This document shows, in pieces, positions 34,826 through 45,868 of a stretch of 64,000 nucleotides of DNA (position 1 is the first letter of the stretch; the number at the start of each line of letters is the position of its first letter). Position numbers and translations under genes: made by a program. A model generated the notes under the pieces. The model did no database searches, had not been told where the DNA came from, and saw only the letters and a program-made list of their open reading frames with translations. The stretch spans positions 32,634,681 to 32,698,680 of the forward strand of contig NC_049981.1 of NCBI RefSeq assembly GCF_000003815.2, in the 5' to 3' direction. Source of the stretch: Branchiostoma floridae. Lineage: Eukaryota > Chordata > Leptocardii > Amphioxiformes > Branchiostomatidae.

Positions 34826-36380
34826 ACGTTATATTTATTGTAAGTCTTGAAATGATAAGAATTATGAATGAATGAATTGTACATTTTTGTCGAACTGAGC
34901 TGAGGAGAGGTCACAACAAAAATCAAAACATCCATAGTGTAACAGAATCGGCTTGTTCAGCCACCAAAGAGCATAACACCAACCTTGACCGAACCCACAG
35001 TCTACAAGACGAATGGAGACCAATGATGATGATTACAGTGATATTAATTATTATTCGTTGTATTTGTAACCATCTCTATTAATCAATGTGCCTACATAAA
35101 AGAATGGAATGAAAGAAACGTTACGAAAAGAGGAAAAAGCTTCCCGTACGTTAAGAAATACACATGCGATGAAAAATGGCTGTTAACTTACAGATGACAG
35201 AGTGCTTTATATCAATCAAGGTGGGGCACAAGATAAGTGAACTTCATGAATCTAAATTCGCATAAAACCCTGAGTAAGGAAGGGAATGGATAGGAGCGAT
35301 TACCGTAAACGTATTTGAGAAATACCTTCTATAAATCTTAGTTATCTTTCACTGCACGTAAACTGTTCTTAAAGAACGCCTTAAAGGGTGCGGAAAGGTT
35401 CCTTTGTTCACTCTATTTAAACCTTTATGAATGCTTTTAAGCCAGGTGGGCGTAAAGATCGGATTTCGTGTAAAACAAGTATCTGTTGTTGTTGTTTTTT
35501 TCCTTTAATGATGACGATATGATGATGATATGGAGCAAGCGAACCAAGCCTGACGAATCTAAAAAAACTGAATGGACGGTCCCTAAGAGCGAGGTCACGT
35601 CCCGCCCGATGAATAACGTACCGCCCCTAATCATGATCGATATGACTTCCCGGCGAATTTCCGGGGCGGGCCGAGTTTATTGAATCTTGATGTTCCCCAA
35701 TTTGGTGATATGTTCCGCGTCATCAAATCAGTTTGGAAGGGAAGAAAGGATCAACCATCAATCTAAACTATAAAAATATAATTTCAATACAAATACAAAG
35801 AAATTGAAAGCTCTTCTGTGATTATGTTGAAACGGAGGGAACACACTATTTTTCAAGTTCAAGTCTGTCCAAGCTAATACATTGTAATTTTTTCTACCTA
35901 AGGGTAGCACAGCAGATACTTTATTCGGGGCAAGAAACATATACTTGACACGGTCGGGATGAAGAATTAGAGACAATACACATCTAGTAGTCATTATATT
36001 TATCATACAGCATCCACCGACCTGGACTTATTTTTCGAGGATGAACATATAAAGAAATTTACCGAATGTAGTTCTAGCATTACTTCTCTCCATTATAGTG
36101 CGATGAGTATTAGACACCCCCGAGCCTGTTTACATTCTCCTGGGGAAAATCCTTCCGCCTGATCTGTCCTACACCGCCGCAAGAAAACGTCAAGGTCACG
36201 AGTATCGGCACAGGGAAGGTCAAGATGTATTGAGCTCGGGGTTTGCAAACCTCACTCCAATTCCGAGCAATAATGAAGGTATCCCCGGGGGCCCGGGAGT
36301 AGGCAGAGCGATGTCCCCAGGGGGAGGGGGGGTCTTGGGTAGGCAGAGCGCTGCTGGGCAGATGAACTCAGTAGGATGCA
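34826..36380. other. Unannotated DNA with one LINE tail
   Basis: At about 34,862-34,915 the minus strand carries a LINE tail like those at 30,474 and 45,807 (GTGACCTCTCCTCAGCTCAG, then TGTACAATTCATTCATTC). The remaining DNA is AT-rich and featureless up to a GC-rich patch with two AGGCAGAGCG repeats (36,270-36,350). Confidence 0.35.
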
Positions 36381-36646
36381 GAAAACCAGCACAGTTCTAG
36401 ATAACTACTAAACAGAGTTCAAACGTCAAAAGTGGCCTATCACTCAAACCTTTATAAAGAAGACCACTTGATAGAAAACCAGCATAGATCTAGACAGCTA
36501 CCAAACAGATCTAGAATTCAAACGTCAAAACCGGCATACCAATCAAACCTACACACTAGGAGCATTTGGGAGAAAACCAGCACAGTTCCAGGCAACTACC
36601 AAACAGAGCTCAAACGTCAAAAGTGGCCTTCCACTTAAACCTACAC
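36381..36646. repeat. ~95-bp tandem repeat, about 3 copies
   Basis: GAAAACCAGCA starts at about 36,381, 36,474 and 36,572. Each copy continues with AACTACCAAACAGAG and TCAAACGTCAAAA. The array is interrupted by MITE C at 36,647 and resumes beyond it (AAACTACACAAGAAGACCAC matches the first unit). Confidence 0.8.
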
Positions 36647-36831
36647 TAATCTCCAGGCAAAGTTACCAGTGACATAAGATAGGATCAAAGCTGGCTAATC
36701 AATAAGTTATAAGGAGTCCAGCTGACCAAAGCTCCGGTAGCCAAACGCACTCCTAGGCTCGCTTCACTCCTCTGGCAGCATTTGATATTATCTTATGCTA
36801 CTATATGATCTGCTTGGAGATAAAACTACAC
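36639..36831. mobile_element. MITE family C, copy 1, inserted in a tandem repeat
   Basis: The element 36,647-36,823 (177 bp) begins TAATCTCCAGGC and ends GCTTGGAGATAA. Its ~47-bp inverted ends share CATAAGATA-ATCAAA and GCTGGC-like blocks. Flanks ACCTACAC (36,639-36,646) and AACTACAC (36,824-36,831) are an 8-bp target duplication with one mismatch, and the interrupted tandem repeat confirms the insertion. Copy 2 at 61,675 shows a perfect 8-bp duplication. Confidence 0.85.
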
Positions 36832-37258
36832 AAGAAGACCACTGGGGAGGCTGATAGAAATTGGATAAGTGGTGGTTACAGGGAAATGGGACAACCAAAA
36901 CGCAATCACATTGGCCAAGTGCTCCTCGTGTAGAAATAATCATCTGCGCAGGTGTCTAAAGTTTTCACAAACACCAATCACTATACAGGGTTAAACATGA
37001 CGTCATTTGCGCCATGTTACACTGCGTCTATTATACACGACAACATGTTGCCGCTGTGCACCAATACGGACTCAAATGTGTACTTAGGGAAGTACACGGC
37101 CACACGGAAGTCACAGTTTTGTCGATAACGCTTCAGTTCAGTTCAGTTCAGTTCATCCTCTTGGAGGTGACACCTGTGTCTCCACTCAGTTCTGTCCAGC
37201 ATTACTGATCGGAGTTCGTTGGCTTCCAGACCTGTTTCCTCAAGCATCAGCTTCCTGA
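36832..37258. other. Unannotated DNA with a (CAGTT)n microsatellite
   Basis: About four and a half CAGTT units lie at 37,132-37,155. Nothing else is recognised. Confidence 0.4.
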
Positions 37259-37935
37259 GTGTGGCCGAAGGGCGGCCACGCCTGCGCGGCTCGTTTGGCT
37301 CCCAGAGCAAGACCTGACCTGCCTAACGCTTACCTAGCAATAACTACGACAACGAATATTATACTTCATACTAGACATACTAGGTGTCATAGACTTCCCC
37401 AAGGCCAGGCGTGTTGTCCATTTTGCCCAAATGAGATTGAAAATGAGCCTCAGTTTATTATGTATTGTTCACGATATAACGATAGGGATTCTAGTGTTAC
37501 CGAAATGAAAACAGATTTGCAGTGGATGTCACTTGATGACAGAAGGAAAATGTCCAGACTTTCCATGATGTACAAAATGACCAATAAACTGGTGGACGTA
37601 CCAACTGATAAGTATCTAATACCAGCTCAAAAAAGAACAAGAAACAGTCATGCCTTCAAATACCAGAGTTACAAACCTAGCATTGATGTGTTCAAAAATT
37701 CGTATTTTCCCAGAACTATCGTAGAGTGGAACTTGTTATCACCAAGTACAGTAGTGGCATCTTCTCTCGGTAGTTTTAAAGAACGCTTGCAGATAGATGT
37801 GCAAAAGTTAGGGGTAACGAGTCGTTCGGTGTAATATAACCAGCTGCTGCCGCGCCGCGTGCCTGCGAAGCTGGTGTGTTACGCCGAACGGCGGTTATAC
37901 CGGCTATATAGATACAGATAGATACAGATACAGAT
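37259..37935 (+). pseudogene. LINE (non-LTR retrotransposon) ORF C-terminus and 3' end
   Basis: A 191-codon frame (37,259-37,834) carries two blocks known from LINE reverse-transcriptase ORF C-termini. Residues 53-70 hold CPFCPNEIENEPQFIMYC, a zinc-knuckle-like motif. Residues 78-176 hold SSVTEMKTDL-W-SLDDRRK-LSMMYKMTNKLVDVP, KYL-PA, and SYFPRTIVEWNLL-S—ASSLGSFKERL. RT catalytic motifs and endonuclease are absent, so the copy is 5'-truncated. The 3' UTR is followed by a (GATACA)n tail ending near 37,935. The first block normally belongs to a different C-terminal architecture from the second, so the ORF may be chimeric. The first ~50 residues look unrelated. Confidence 0.75.
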
Positions 37936-38698
37936 AAACGTACGAAGCTGCTTTCATCCCGGCAATTCCATCACATCTAATTCTTGGGGGAGATAACACT
38001 TACTGTGTACAAATGGGTAAATGTTTCAAAGAATGTTTAGACCTCATAACCATAACATGATCGATATGGTAAGCTCAATATGTTGATATATTCATATACC
38101 TGTTTGTTACTCAATCTGTATACACCGTATGTATGTATGTATGTATGTATGTAGGAGGCCTCGCGAAACTCTCTGTACTTTTGTTGTGTCAATAAAATCA
38201 TTTCAAAACAGTCAGTGTGTTGAAGTTAACATGATAGGAGCTAGGCTGTCTATTAGCCATGACCATACTTTCCTTTTTTTACCTATCTGACGGAGGGAGA
38301 TTCTTCTGGGAAGAGAGTGTGCATTGAACTTGAACGTGGAACGCATCCAGGAATGTGGGTCCCCACCGATGGTTGTCGGCCCTTCTGCAGGACTGTATCT
38401 CCCTCCCGTTATCGTAAACACCTCGGTGCCTGGCCTACTTCTGTCAACGCCAATCTGAGATGTTGCTCAAGTTAATTTAAGTCTTATTAGCCTCTTGACT
38501 TAATCCGACGATAGACTGTCCTTGACGGGATCCAAACCTTCTCCAAAATAACGAGTTGTTACACATGGAAAGGTCGTCGTTATACCCCTTTCACATTATC
38601 CACGATCTTCGGGCGTATCGATGGAAGATCAGCCATATTTAAGATCGACAGAGGGTTGCGCGTATTTTCCACCTGAAAACCGCCCGTCACATATAAGC
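37936..38698. other. Unannotated DNA, (GTAT)n microsatellite, dispersed repeat G
   Basis: (GTAT)n lies at 38,127-38,153, followed by a CAATAAAATC tail that may end a retroelement. At 38,325-38,400 a segment (GAACTTGAACGTGGAA … CCACCGA … TTCTGCAG) matches 41,422-41,492 and marks an unnamed dispersed repeat. Confidence 0.4.
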
Positions 38699-38744
38699 CA
38701 TACTTTGTACCTTATACAATTGTTGTGCAATAAAGTTATTGTCA
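38699..38744 (+). mobile_element. LINE-like 3' tail
   Basis: TACTTTGTACCTTATACAAT, then TTGTGCAATAAAGTT. The same string with small changes occurs at 57,640-57,708. No coding part remains. Confidence 0.45.
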
Positions 38745-38775
38745 TAAGCGAGGCTTGGGCGATTGCCGTAGACTC

Positions 38776-38969
38776 GTCGTATGATCGACGGTGTCGTGCG
38801 ATTTTGTTGTCGCACGATTTTAAAGCAGGTTGTGACAGAACCAGCCACCGCCAAGGATCTAACACATCATTTTCAGTACGCAACAAGGCAACTGAATCTT
38901 GTACAACAAATGCAATACTGTCACAAGCATGCTCTCCCTAAGTTTGCAATCGCACGACGATCGTACGAC
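38776..38969. mobile_element. Palindromic MITE family A, copy 3
   Basis: The ends GTCGTATGATCG…TCGTGCGATT and AATCGCACGACGATCGTACGAC pair after a small insertion in the left arm. The interior keeps TTTTAAAGCAGGTTGTGACA and GAACCA, like copies 1 and 2. Confidence 0.75.
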
Positions 38970-39723
38970 AAAACTGACAATACCCCTACTCAGCAAAAGG
39001 TTTCAATCGGATATCTATCAGCTGAAGGGCAGTTAGTGCCGGCAATACAGATATCTTCAGCGGTAGAACATTGAAATCATACCTACGGCTTGGATAGTGC
39101 ACAATATATTGTTTATTGTTTATTAACTCCTCTAGTTGTTGACAACATTTGACAGTCTGCAACATCTACTCTTCCAGGAGTAATAGTTTAATAGATAAAG
39201 ATAACAACACATTACGTAAATTACATAAAGTCTACCGGAATTAACTTAGTCCCGGACACAATGTAGGTAGATCGCTTCAGTTCCGGCAACAGTCTGGATT
39301 CAAATGGGCGGAAATTCGCTACAATTTCCCCTTAGTTCTTCCTAACACCGGTGACCTTCTCTCATTGAACAAGTTGACCTTCAATCAACTATGGCCGCCG
39401 CACACAGCGCCCGGATAATCCACGGAACTTCGTCAGCTGACCTCTCTGTATCCGGTCAATAATGCTCGTCTGTGAGACTATACCTGTTCTTTGTGAGTCT
39501 GTACCATACAGGGAACAGCAGGATTACGCACTGCACAGAGTAGTTTCGGCAACAGAATCAAACTGATCCCGACTTATTTCCTCGGGGATGAGAGGAGAAT
39601 CCTAGCGGATATCCCCGGAACAGAACCACTGAATTATTCAGCACTCGCTTGTCCCGGAAGAGGCCAGAGCGCACGGTCCGGTGAACTGGTCTTTACGAAA
39701 ATTCAAGCTCCACCATGTAACAC
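38970..39723. other. Unannotated DNA
   Basis: No gene, tandem array or transposon end is recognised in this 750-bp stretch. Confidence 0.3.
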
Positions 39724-40670
39724 TAGTTCGCCTTTATTCGCAGGGTAATCTTTATCCGTTGTATTCAAGGCTAAGATATTTAAGGAAATCCGATATCAAG
39801 TGAACGGACGGTGGTTTCAAACTGCAATACCTAACAAAAATGCAACTTGAAACCACTGTCAATCGATTTCATATCACTAAATCCTCTGTTTGTAAATACG
39901 CCTGACAATATAACAATATACGGCCAAAAATGTAAAAGTGGCCACGTCTACATAAGGACTTGGACAGTTTGACCACATTTGCTGGTCCCTTAGATTTTTT
40001 TTTTCAAACTTTATTCAATATTTCAGCATAATACACAATAGCACATACATATATACATCATTGGAGCACAATAAAAAAAACATTAACATGAGGTATAACA
40101 GGACTGGGTGAGAGAGAGAGAGAGAGAGGGATAACAAGCGTTGATCATTGGTCTGTGATTGACTTAACAGGTGTATCTAAGGGATATCTATCATTGGCAT
40201 ATTGGCAATTTTAGCTTTAAAGTATTTCAAGTTTGGTTTCAAATCTTTCAAAAAACAGGTGTAAATTACATATTTGGCAATAAGGATACAATGTAAAAGC
40301 TTGTTGTCTCTATATGTTTCAGATATTTCATATATAATCAAGTTCTCATCTATGTTCAGATCTTGCTGTGTTTTGATTGTGCTGGTCCCTTAGATAATTC
40401 TACCCATTCACACATTTAAGTGACCACCTGTACACAAGGACCAGATTTTATAAGTCCCCAGGATGGTCTTCTTGAGCAAGTTTGATGTTGCTCAAAACGG
40501 TAACACTTCTCTATAGATATCTTTTATAGATACGCATACTCATTATTAGCTATGTGATACAACATTTTATCATGAACGAACACCAGACAGTCATTAAAGG
40601 CAGCTTATTTTTAGGATCTACATGGCATTGCATAATGGATTTAGGTTACCCCGCGAATAAAGGTGAACCA
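39724..40670. mobile_element. MITE family E, copy 2, split by a LINE
   Basis: The left end TAGTTCGCCTTTATTCGCAG and right end GCGAATAAAGGTGAACCA match copy 1 (34,521). Removing the LINE insertion (39,996-40,395, including one copy of its target duplication) leaves about 547 bp. Inside, GTGGCCAC-TCTACATAAGGAC and GTGACCACCTGTACACAAGG are diverged internal repeats. No ORF of its own. Confidence 0.7.
39980..40395 (-). mobile_element. 5'-truncated LINE insertion with 16-bp target duplication
   Basis: TGCTGGTCCCTTAGAT occurs at 39,980-39,995 and again at 40,380-40,395. Between them, on the minus strand, lies a 67-codon frame (40,380 to a stop at 40,177) reading LLHCILIAKYVIYTCFLKD and KPNLKYFKAKI. 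This resembles the LL-AK-YIY-C—K-KPN end of LINE reverse-transcriptase ORFs. A ~160-bp 3' UTR with a (GA)n run, GAATAAAG and a 10-bp poly(A) follow. Poly(A) directly next to the duplication is the mark of target-primed reverse transcription. Confidence 0.85.
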
Positions 40671-41421
40671 AGCTTGTGTATGGCACCTGGACGTCGCTGG
40701 TCAACACTTATTCTCAAATTTTACTGCGTAACACTTGTAACGGATACAACTGCCAAAAAGTTCTAGATAACAAATCTCGTATCTATTATAAAAGAAAAGG
40801 AACTGTATAATAAAGTCAAAGTATTGTAATCAGAGTACACATGTACAAAAGATATTACGTATACATTTTAAGTTTGTGTCTAACATGCTACAAGATCTCT
40901 GGTATAGAACACTGGATATATTATTGGCCTAGTCAGTAAGAGGTCACTAGGACCCGATTAAGGGCTCTGTATGCTTAATTGAGTTTTCCTATTGTCAATA
41001 TAGATCATTGTCATTGTACATGTGCTTGGATGCACTTAAGCTATATTCTATCTTCCAACAATCGGAACCAAGCATCTAACCCAGCCATTTGTAACCGCTG
41101 GTACAAATCACTCTTATCAAGGAGCACAAACCTAATTTTCCTTATCTTCTCGGGGTCTATTGTTACAAGAGTTTGTAGTTATCACAGAATCACCATTACG
41201 CGCGAGTTGCACGTAGTCAGTCATGGGTGATAAGGCAAGGACGGTGGTTATTCCATCGAGAGTATTCGTCGATTCATGTAGTTAGGAATATATTTTTCCA
41301 GTTAAAAGGTCTGGAATGTTTTGTAACGTAATCTCTACATACAAACATGGACACCACATTTAGACTGAAAGTACGTTTTTCTGAATAGAAGATTCCATTT
41401 CGGCATTGTCAAGCTGTATCC
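40671..41421. other. Unannotated AT-rich DNA
   Basis: No gene or repeat array is recognised. AATAAAG near 40,810 may close a decayed retroelement. Confidence 0.3.
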
Positions 41422-41506
41422 GAACTTGAACGTGGAAATTCGATCAGGCACATGAGGTTCCTACCGAGGCCTACCCCTGTTCTGCAGACGATAACATCGG
41501 CTCAAC

Positions 41507-41658
41507 ATGGCGGCAGGAATTCTGACAGGACGGATTAGCTTCGGCACAGTCTGTCAAGATTTGTCGCGTCAAACTCGCCGTTTGTTCAAACTGTTGAGAG
41601 AGATTCGCTCCCTGATGACACAAGGAAGGTGTAGATATCAGCAGAGATTCGTAGAAGG
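41507..41658 (+). CDS. Candidate first coding exon with TISU initiator
   Basis: The ATG at 41,507 lies in CAACATGGCGGC, an exact match to the known TISU/YY1 initiator (SAASATGGCGGC). TISU marks short-5'-UTR, often housekeeping or mitochondrial genes. The frame runs 50 codons, MAAGILTGRISFGTV then a basic part with RRLFKLLREIRSL and CRYQQRF, to a strong donor GG|GTGAGT at 41,659. Directly past the donor this frame stops, as expected at an exon end. The exon ends in phase 2 (two bases left over). The N-terminus is Arg-rich with almost no acidic residues, so mitochondrial targeting is possible. I do not recognise the family. A dispersed repeat ends 15 bp upstream, and no downstream partner exon of matching phase was identified. 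Confidence 0.45.
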
Positions 41659-42630
41659 GTGAGTTCTTCGGTAAACGTTACCGAGTCTGTAGCAGACGAC
41701 AGCCAGCGCGCCAAACGCGAGGCGCGCTTCAAATTGCTACATTCTCAGGTGAGCAGACGACCTCCGGGCGTTTCGCTGACAGAAACTACGTCCGAATCAA
41801 ATCGTTTGACCTTCCGCCGAACCGGTCGCCTCCCAGAGGCGCGTTTTCTACAGCGCGATTATTTCCATCCAACTTCCCGCCATGATAACCGAGCAGGTCC
41901 TGTGAGAGATGTTCGATTAGCCGGCGATGACACCGCTCCCCCCTCGGGCTGTCGTCTGACGAGCCTAGCGGCGCCAAATTGCCGATTTTCCGCCGAAGCC
42001 CGCGACAAATTTCCAATTATTCGCGCTGAACTTGAGCAACTCTATTTCCTCGCCGACGGGCGGGCATATATCGCAAAGCTGAGGGAATATCAGATTTTTT
42101 TCCCCGCTGCCGGCCGCGGAGAATCACACACCGCGCGAAGCACGAACTCCGGCTCTGTCATCGCTTTTGGCGGGAAATGTTTTCCAAACTCTTCTCAGTC
42201 ACGACTTGCTGAGGGCGAACCAAGGTCGCGCGCGCGTGAATGCGTTTGTTGTCCGACACGAATGTCGATCATCCTTTAATCAAACTGACAACCAGCCTCG
42301 ACTGAAGGCCGGATTTGAATGATGACCACGTCCCAACTTTATGAGCCGATAACCCTATTCACCCCGCATTCCGCGGAAGGTCGGGCGCAGAGCGGAGTCG
42401 CCCCTGTTTCCCATGCGCGTTAGCTCTGTAATATTCCTTCCATTTCGGATCGCACCACACTATTACTTCAGCCTGACCCAACTGTAAACGCCTGACCTCA
42501 TTCACCAGCCCCATCCCTCCCCATTACCGACTCATAACACTTCAGATGGCTGAAACAAATTTTCGGCTGAGGCCCGGAGCTGCGTTTTCATTTTACCGGG
42601 ATTTACATTCATCCCTTCTTCTGTCGGGAA
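41659..42630. promoter_or_regulatory. CpG-rich region downstream of the candidate TISU exon
   Basis: 41,690-42,250 is CpG-rich and stop-poor, giving a 206-codon plus-strand ORF (41,659-42,279) without recognisable motifs. A second good donor (TCAG|GTGAGC) lies at 41,752. An intron-1 CpG island next to a promoter is the simplest reading. An octamer ATTTGCAT is at 42,645. Confidence 0.35.
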
Positions 42631-43960
42631 TTAGAGTTATAAATATTTGCATTGCTGAATGTCGAGCTTACTCTCCGCGCAGACGGCGAGTCGGGGATCC
42701 CTACTGATCAATCTTTACACGATTTTCAAGTGCGCCATGCTTATTGTTATCAAAATAGGGGGGCTGGAGGCAGTTGACTTGTGCATTCAGGGTCGCTGCC
42801 TGCCGATGTGGTATCTAAAACGGGAGTTGTGTTGCCCCTCGTGGCTTTACGGGTCCGCTAGGGTGTTGTTATAAACTAGTGGCATGTGAAATGTGACTCG
42901 GGTATATCATGTAATGGTGTTTTGCTATGTCGTAGCGGGAATATACCAATAACAAAATACCGTATTGGAGGCGAAATTACTATCGTCATGTTTCGTAATC
43001 TAGAGTAAACATGTAAACCTCAGCCTCCATAGTATCACCCATCGTTCTTTATGTCGATATGATCTTTTCATAGACATGACGCAAAATAAAGTTGATTTTA
43101 GGTTTCAAAGTCGCTTACAACTGTTCCCCAATCACAAAGTTAACTTTGTTTGCAAATAGATTTGTATATGAATGCAGATATGCTATGTATTTACAATGTA
43201 TTAACTCACTATGTATTTACATATATATAATTTTTTTACTTATTTACTTATCTATTTATTTAAATACTATTCAAATGTCTGATAGTCCTGTCTAATATAT
43301 ACTTTTCAATACTTGTAGAAGTGGTGTCGCCGCCGCCACTTGGTCTTCATTCTTTTATTTGTATCATTCCATGTATTGTTCCAAAGGATTTTAGATAAGA
43401 TATGCTGAAATTAACTCTAAGTCCGTAAATCCATCGTCTTCATTTCCGATTGCAAGTTAACACTGTAAGGGATGATGCCGACACTTTTAGAATGTTTTGA
43501 TAACAGGTTTCAGGGCAGACGAAAACTTTTTAAACAGGTTCCAACATTCCAGTCCACCCTCACAAACCCCTCTCTTAACAAACTTACAGACTAGCCGAAG
43601 ACAGAAGCGGATCTATACTTGATTAAGATTCTTGTGAGCAGCTGTTCCAATGTTTAGATCAATACCTCTCGGAGATACCTCCCCAAACTGATTGACTGCG
43701 CGAACACCATGAATATGACAGGCACGAAGCGATTCGGAGAATACAGAATTAACTCCTATCTCATTCGCCATCTCCCTATACTGTCCCATGGTCCTCCCGA
43801 AATAATTGTGTTTGGTCTGACTGACAGACCCCAGTGTCGGGACGATACTTATCCGTCAATACTCCGTTATTATTTCCACAAACTAAATCCTAACTTGCCT
43901 GTTCGGCCAGCTCTTCCGTTTGGAAGTGCGGTGATGGCGGGACAGGGCTCCAAATACCTC
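42631..43960. other. Unannotated AT-rich DNA
   Basis: Nothing recognisable apart from low-complexity TTTATTTA DNA at 43,230-43,262. Confidence 0.3.
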
Positions 43961-44270
43961 CTGCATTTGCAGGTTAGTGCAGGTGAAATTGGAGATGTGC
44001 AGGTATTTCTGGTGTCTACCTGCACCTACCCTGCACTGGTCCATGTATTGGGTTTTGTACACACATGTCCTGTAATATAGGTGTATGTGGATTGTTATTA
44101 GCTGCATTGACTGTTACCACCTATAAAGTATAAAAGAAAAAAAATAGCAATGGTTCCTGAACAATTTTAATATGATCTATACTCCCTTAATTCAGAGTGG
44201 TGCAGGTAAAATTTGTCTGGTGCATGTGATTTTCAGTGTTTATCTGCACCAGTGCACTCAAGGTTACGGG
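43961..44270. repeat. Dispersed element with two GTGCAGGT-rich ends
   Basis: Two segments about 220 bp apart (43,975-44,037 and 44,197-44,262) both run GTGCAGGT-AAATT … CTGGTG … TATCTGCACC or TACCTGCACC … GTGCAC/TGCACT. Each can fold, pairing GTGCAGGT with ACCTGCAC. They may be the direct-repeat ends of one element or two solo copies. Confidence 0.45.
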
Positions 44271-45806
44271 TTACACGATTGTAACTGTAACAGCATCTCT
44301 TCATCCTAGGTCAGAAACATCATGATTGAGACCAGCCCAATGGCTAACTATGAGTGAGGACTCATTGACCCAATAGGCGAAGGAGGGGTTACTAGGGCTG
44401 CTCGGGAGATTCCCTACCCCATTTTGGCCGGAATGGTTTAATCCGCTCATGTTCGCACATGTGGCATGCAGCAAAAAGTATTTCGAGCCCTGCGGGAGGA
44501 TGCAGGTTCGTGTGGGGATGGGATATATTAGAGAGGCGATATAGGATTACTGTCAAGTGTGGAGCTGACGCTCAAGGCTCAAGGAAGAGACAACTTAAGA
44601 AGTAAAGACGGGTCCAAGGAAGATAATGTGTCTATGATTATTCCACGGGTCGCTCGGTGTTCTGTAAAGGGCTTTTCCATTTCAGTTATCAGTGTGAAGT
44701 GTCAAATTAACAAATTAGTATATCAATCAATGGTCATGGAGTGAAACACCGAAGGGTTGTTAAAACTTTTATATACCGGCTACACAACACAGATAAATCC
44801 CAAGGGACAATTTGCACTAATTTTACTCTATCTTATGTTACATCCACAACACCATAAATTTCTTGGTGGAGAAGACGGAATGATCCCAATTTCGATTCGT
44901 CATGAGTAGCAAGGTTTGAGTCAGGGAAATTGGTAGCAATCATTTTCGAGAGAACCCTAAACCCTGTGGATTGCACTAGGCAGCTGGATACCGCAACGGC
45001 GATCGCGCTGCCACCTCGGTACGATCCGAATTTAGACTTATGTAGCCCTTCATGACATAATTAGAGCATCATACAAAATGTTTAAGTATGCCCGAAAAGA
45101 TACCGGTACCAAACAAACAAAATTTTAAAAGAACCGTTTGTGTCTATGAAATTCGTTGACCGATCTGTCAAATTGCCAAATCTGTCGCGGTGGGGTCTCC
45201 GCCACATGACGGGAGTGTAAGTAAACTTGAGATAAAGCTGCAGGTCACGACCTTGTGTACTTAGAGAACCAAATTAGGCTGTTATCTACGGCAGAACACG
45301 ACACAAGTCACGTGGTTCAACTTCATCCACTGTCTCAGATTTAATCAAGACGCCTTCATCGGGCTCGCTAATAACCACAAATCTGTGCAGGTAATTATCA
45401 CCTCATCTAGATTAACTCTTCATTAAGTCTCCCCCTAATTAAAGATTTGTAATTAAAGCTTCTTCAAATGAACACGTCACGTGTCAGACTGCTACCCTAA
45501 GTATACATTTATCTATCGTGCTCCGGTCTAACAGAGGCCACGGTGGTACATTGAAAGTAAAGAGCGAACTTTTTTTTACAGGGAGTTCCACGTAGATATA
45601 ATATATGCATCCTTCTGATCATTTCTTGACTGTCATCTTAATGCAACGGATAAATTTCTAGATCCTAGATAGACCCTGTATATCAAACATTACACCTACA
45701 TCTACACCTGTACAAAGAAGCGAGAAGATGTCGACCAACCTGTTAGCTTAGTACCTCCAATTTGTTAAATTGTATCTTGTTGTCTCTGCATATGTCTGTT
45801 ATTAGT
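44271..45806. other. Unannotated DNA
   Basis: A 61-codon ORF at 44,559-44,744 has a protein-like charged composition but no splice or family support. TATACCGGCTAC at 44,771-44,782 may be a further remnant of the LINE 3' end seen at 37.9 kb. Confidence 0.3.
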
Positions 45807-45868
45807 GACCTGTACCTAGCCCGTCGAGGCATGAATGTACAATAAAGGTATTTCATTCATTCATCTAT
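45807..45868 (+). mobile_element. LINE 3' tail
   Basis: AGTGACCTGTACCTAGCCCG, then GTACAATAAAGGTATTTCATTC and more CATT units, as at 30,474. Only the terminal part remains. Confidence 0.6.

Noticed and set aside
41659-42279. 206-codon ORF
   Set aside because: Begins exactly at a candidate donor (41,659) in another frame from the upstream exon, lies in CpG-rich DNA, and shows no recognisable motif. More likely intron 1.
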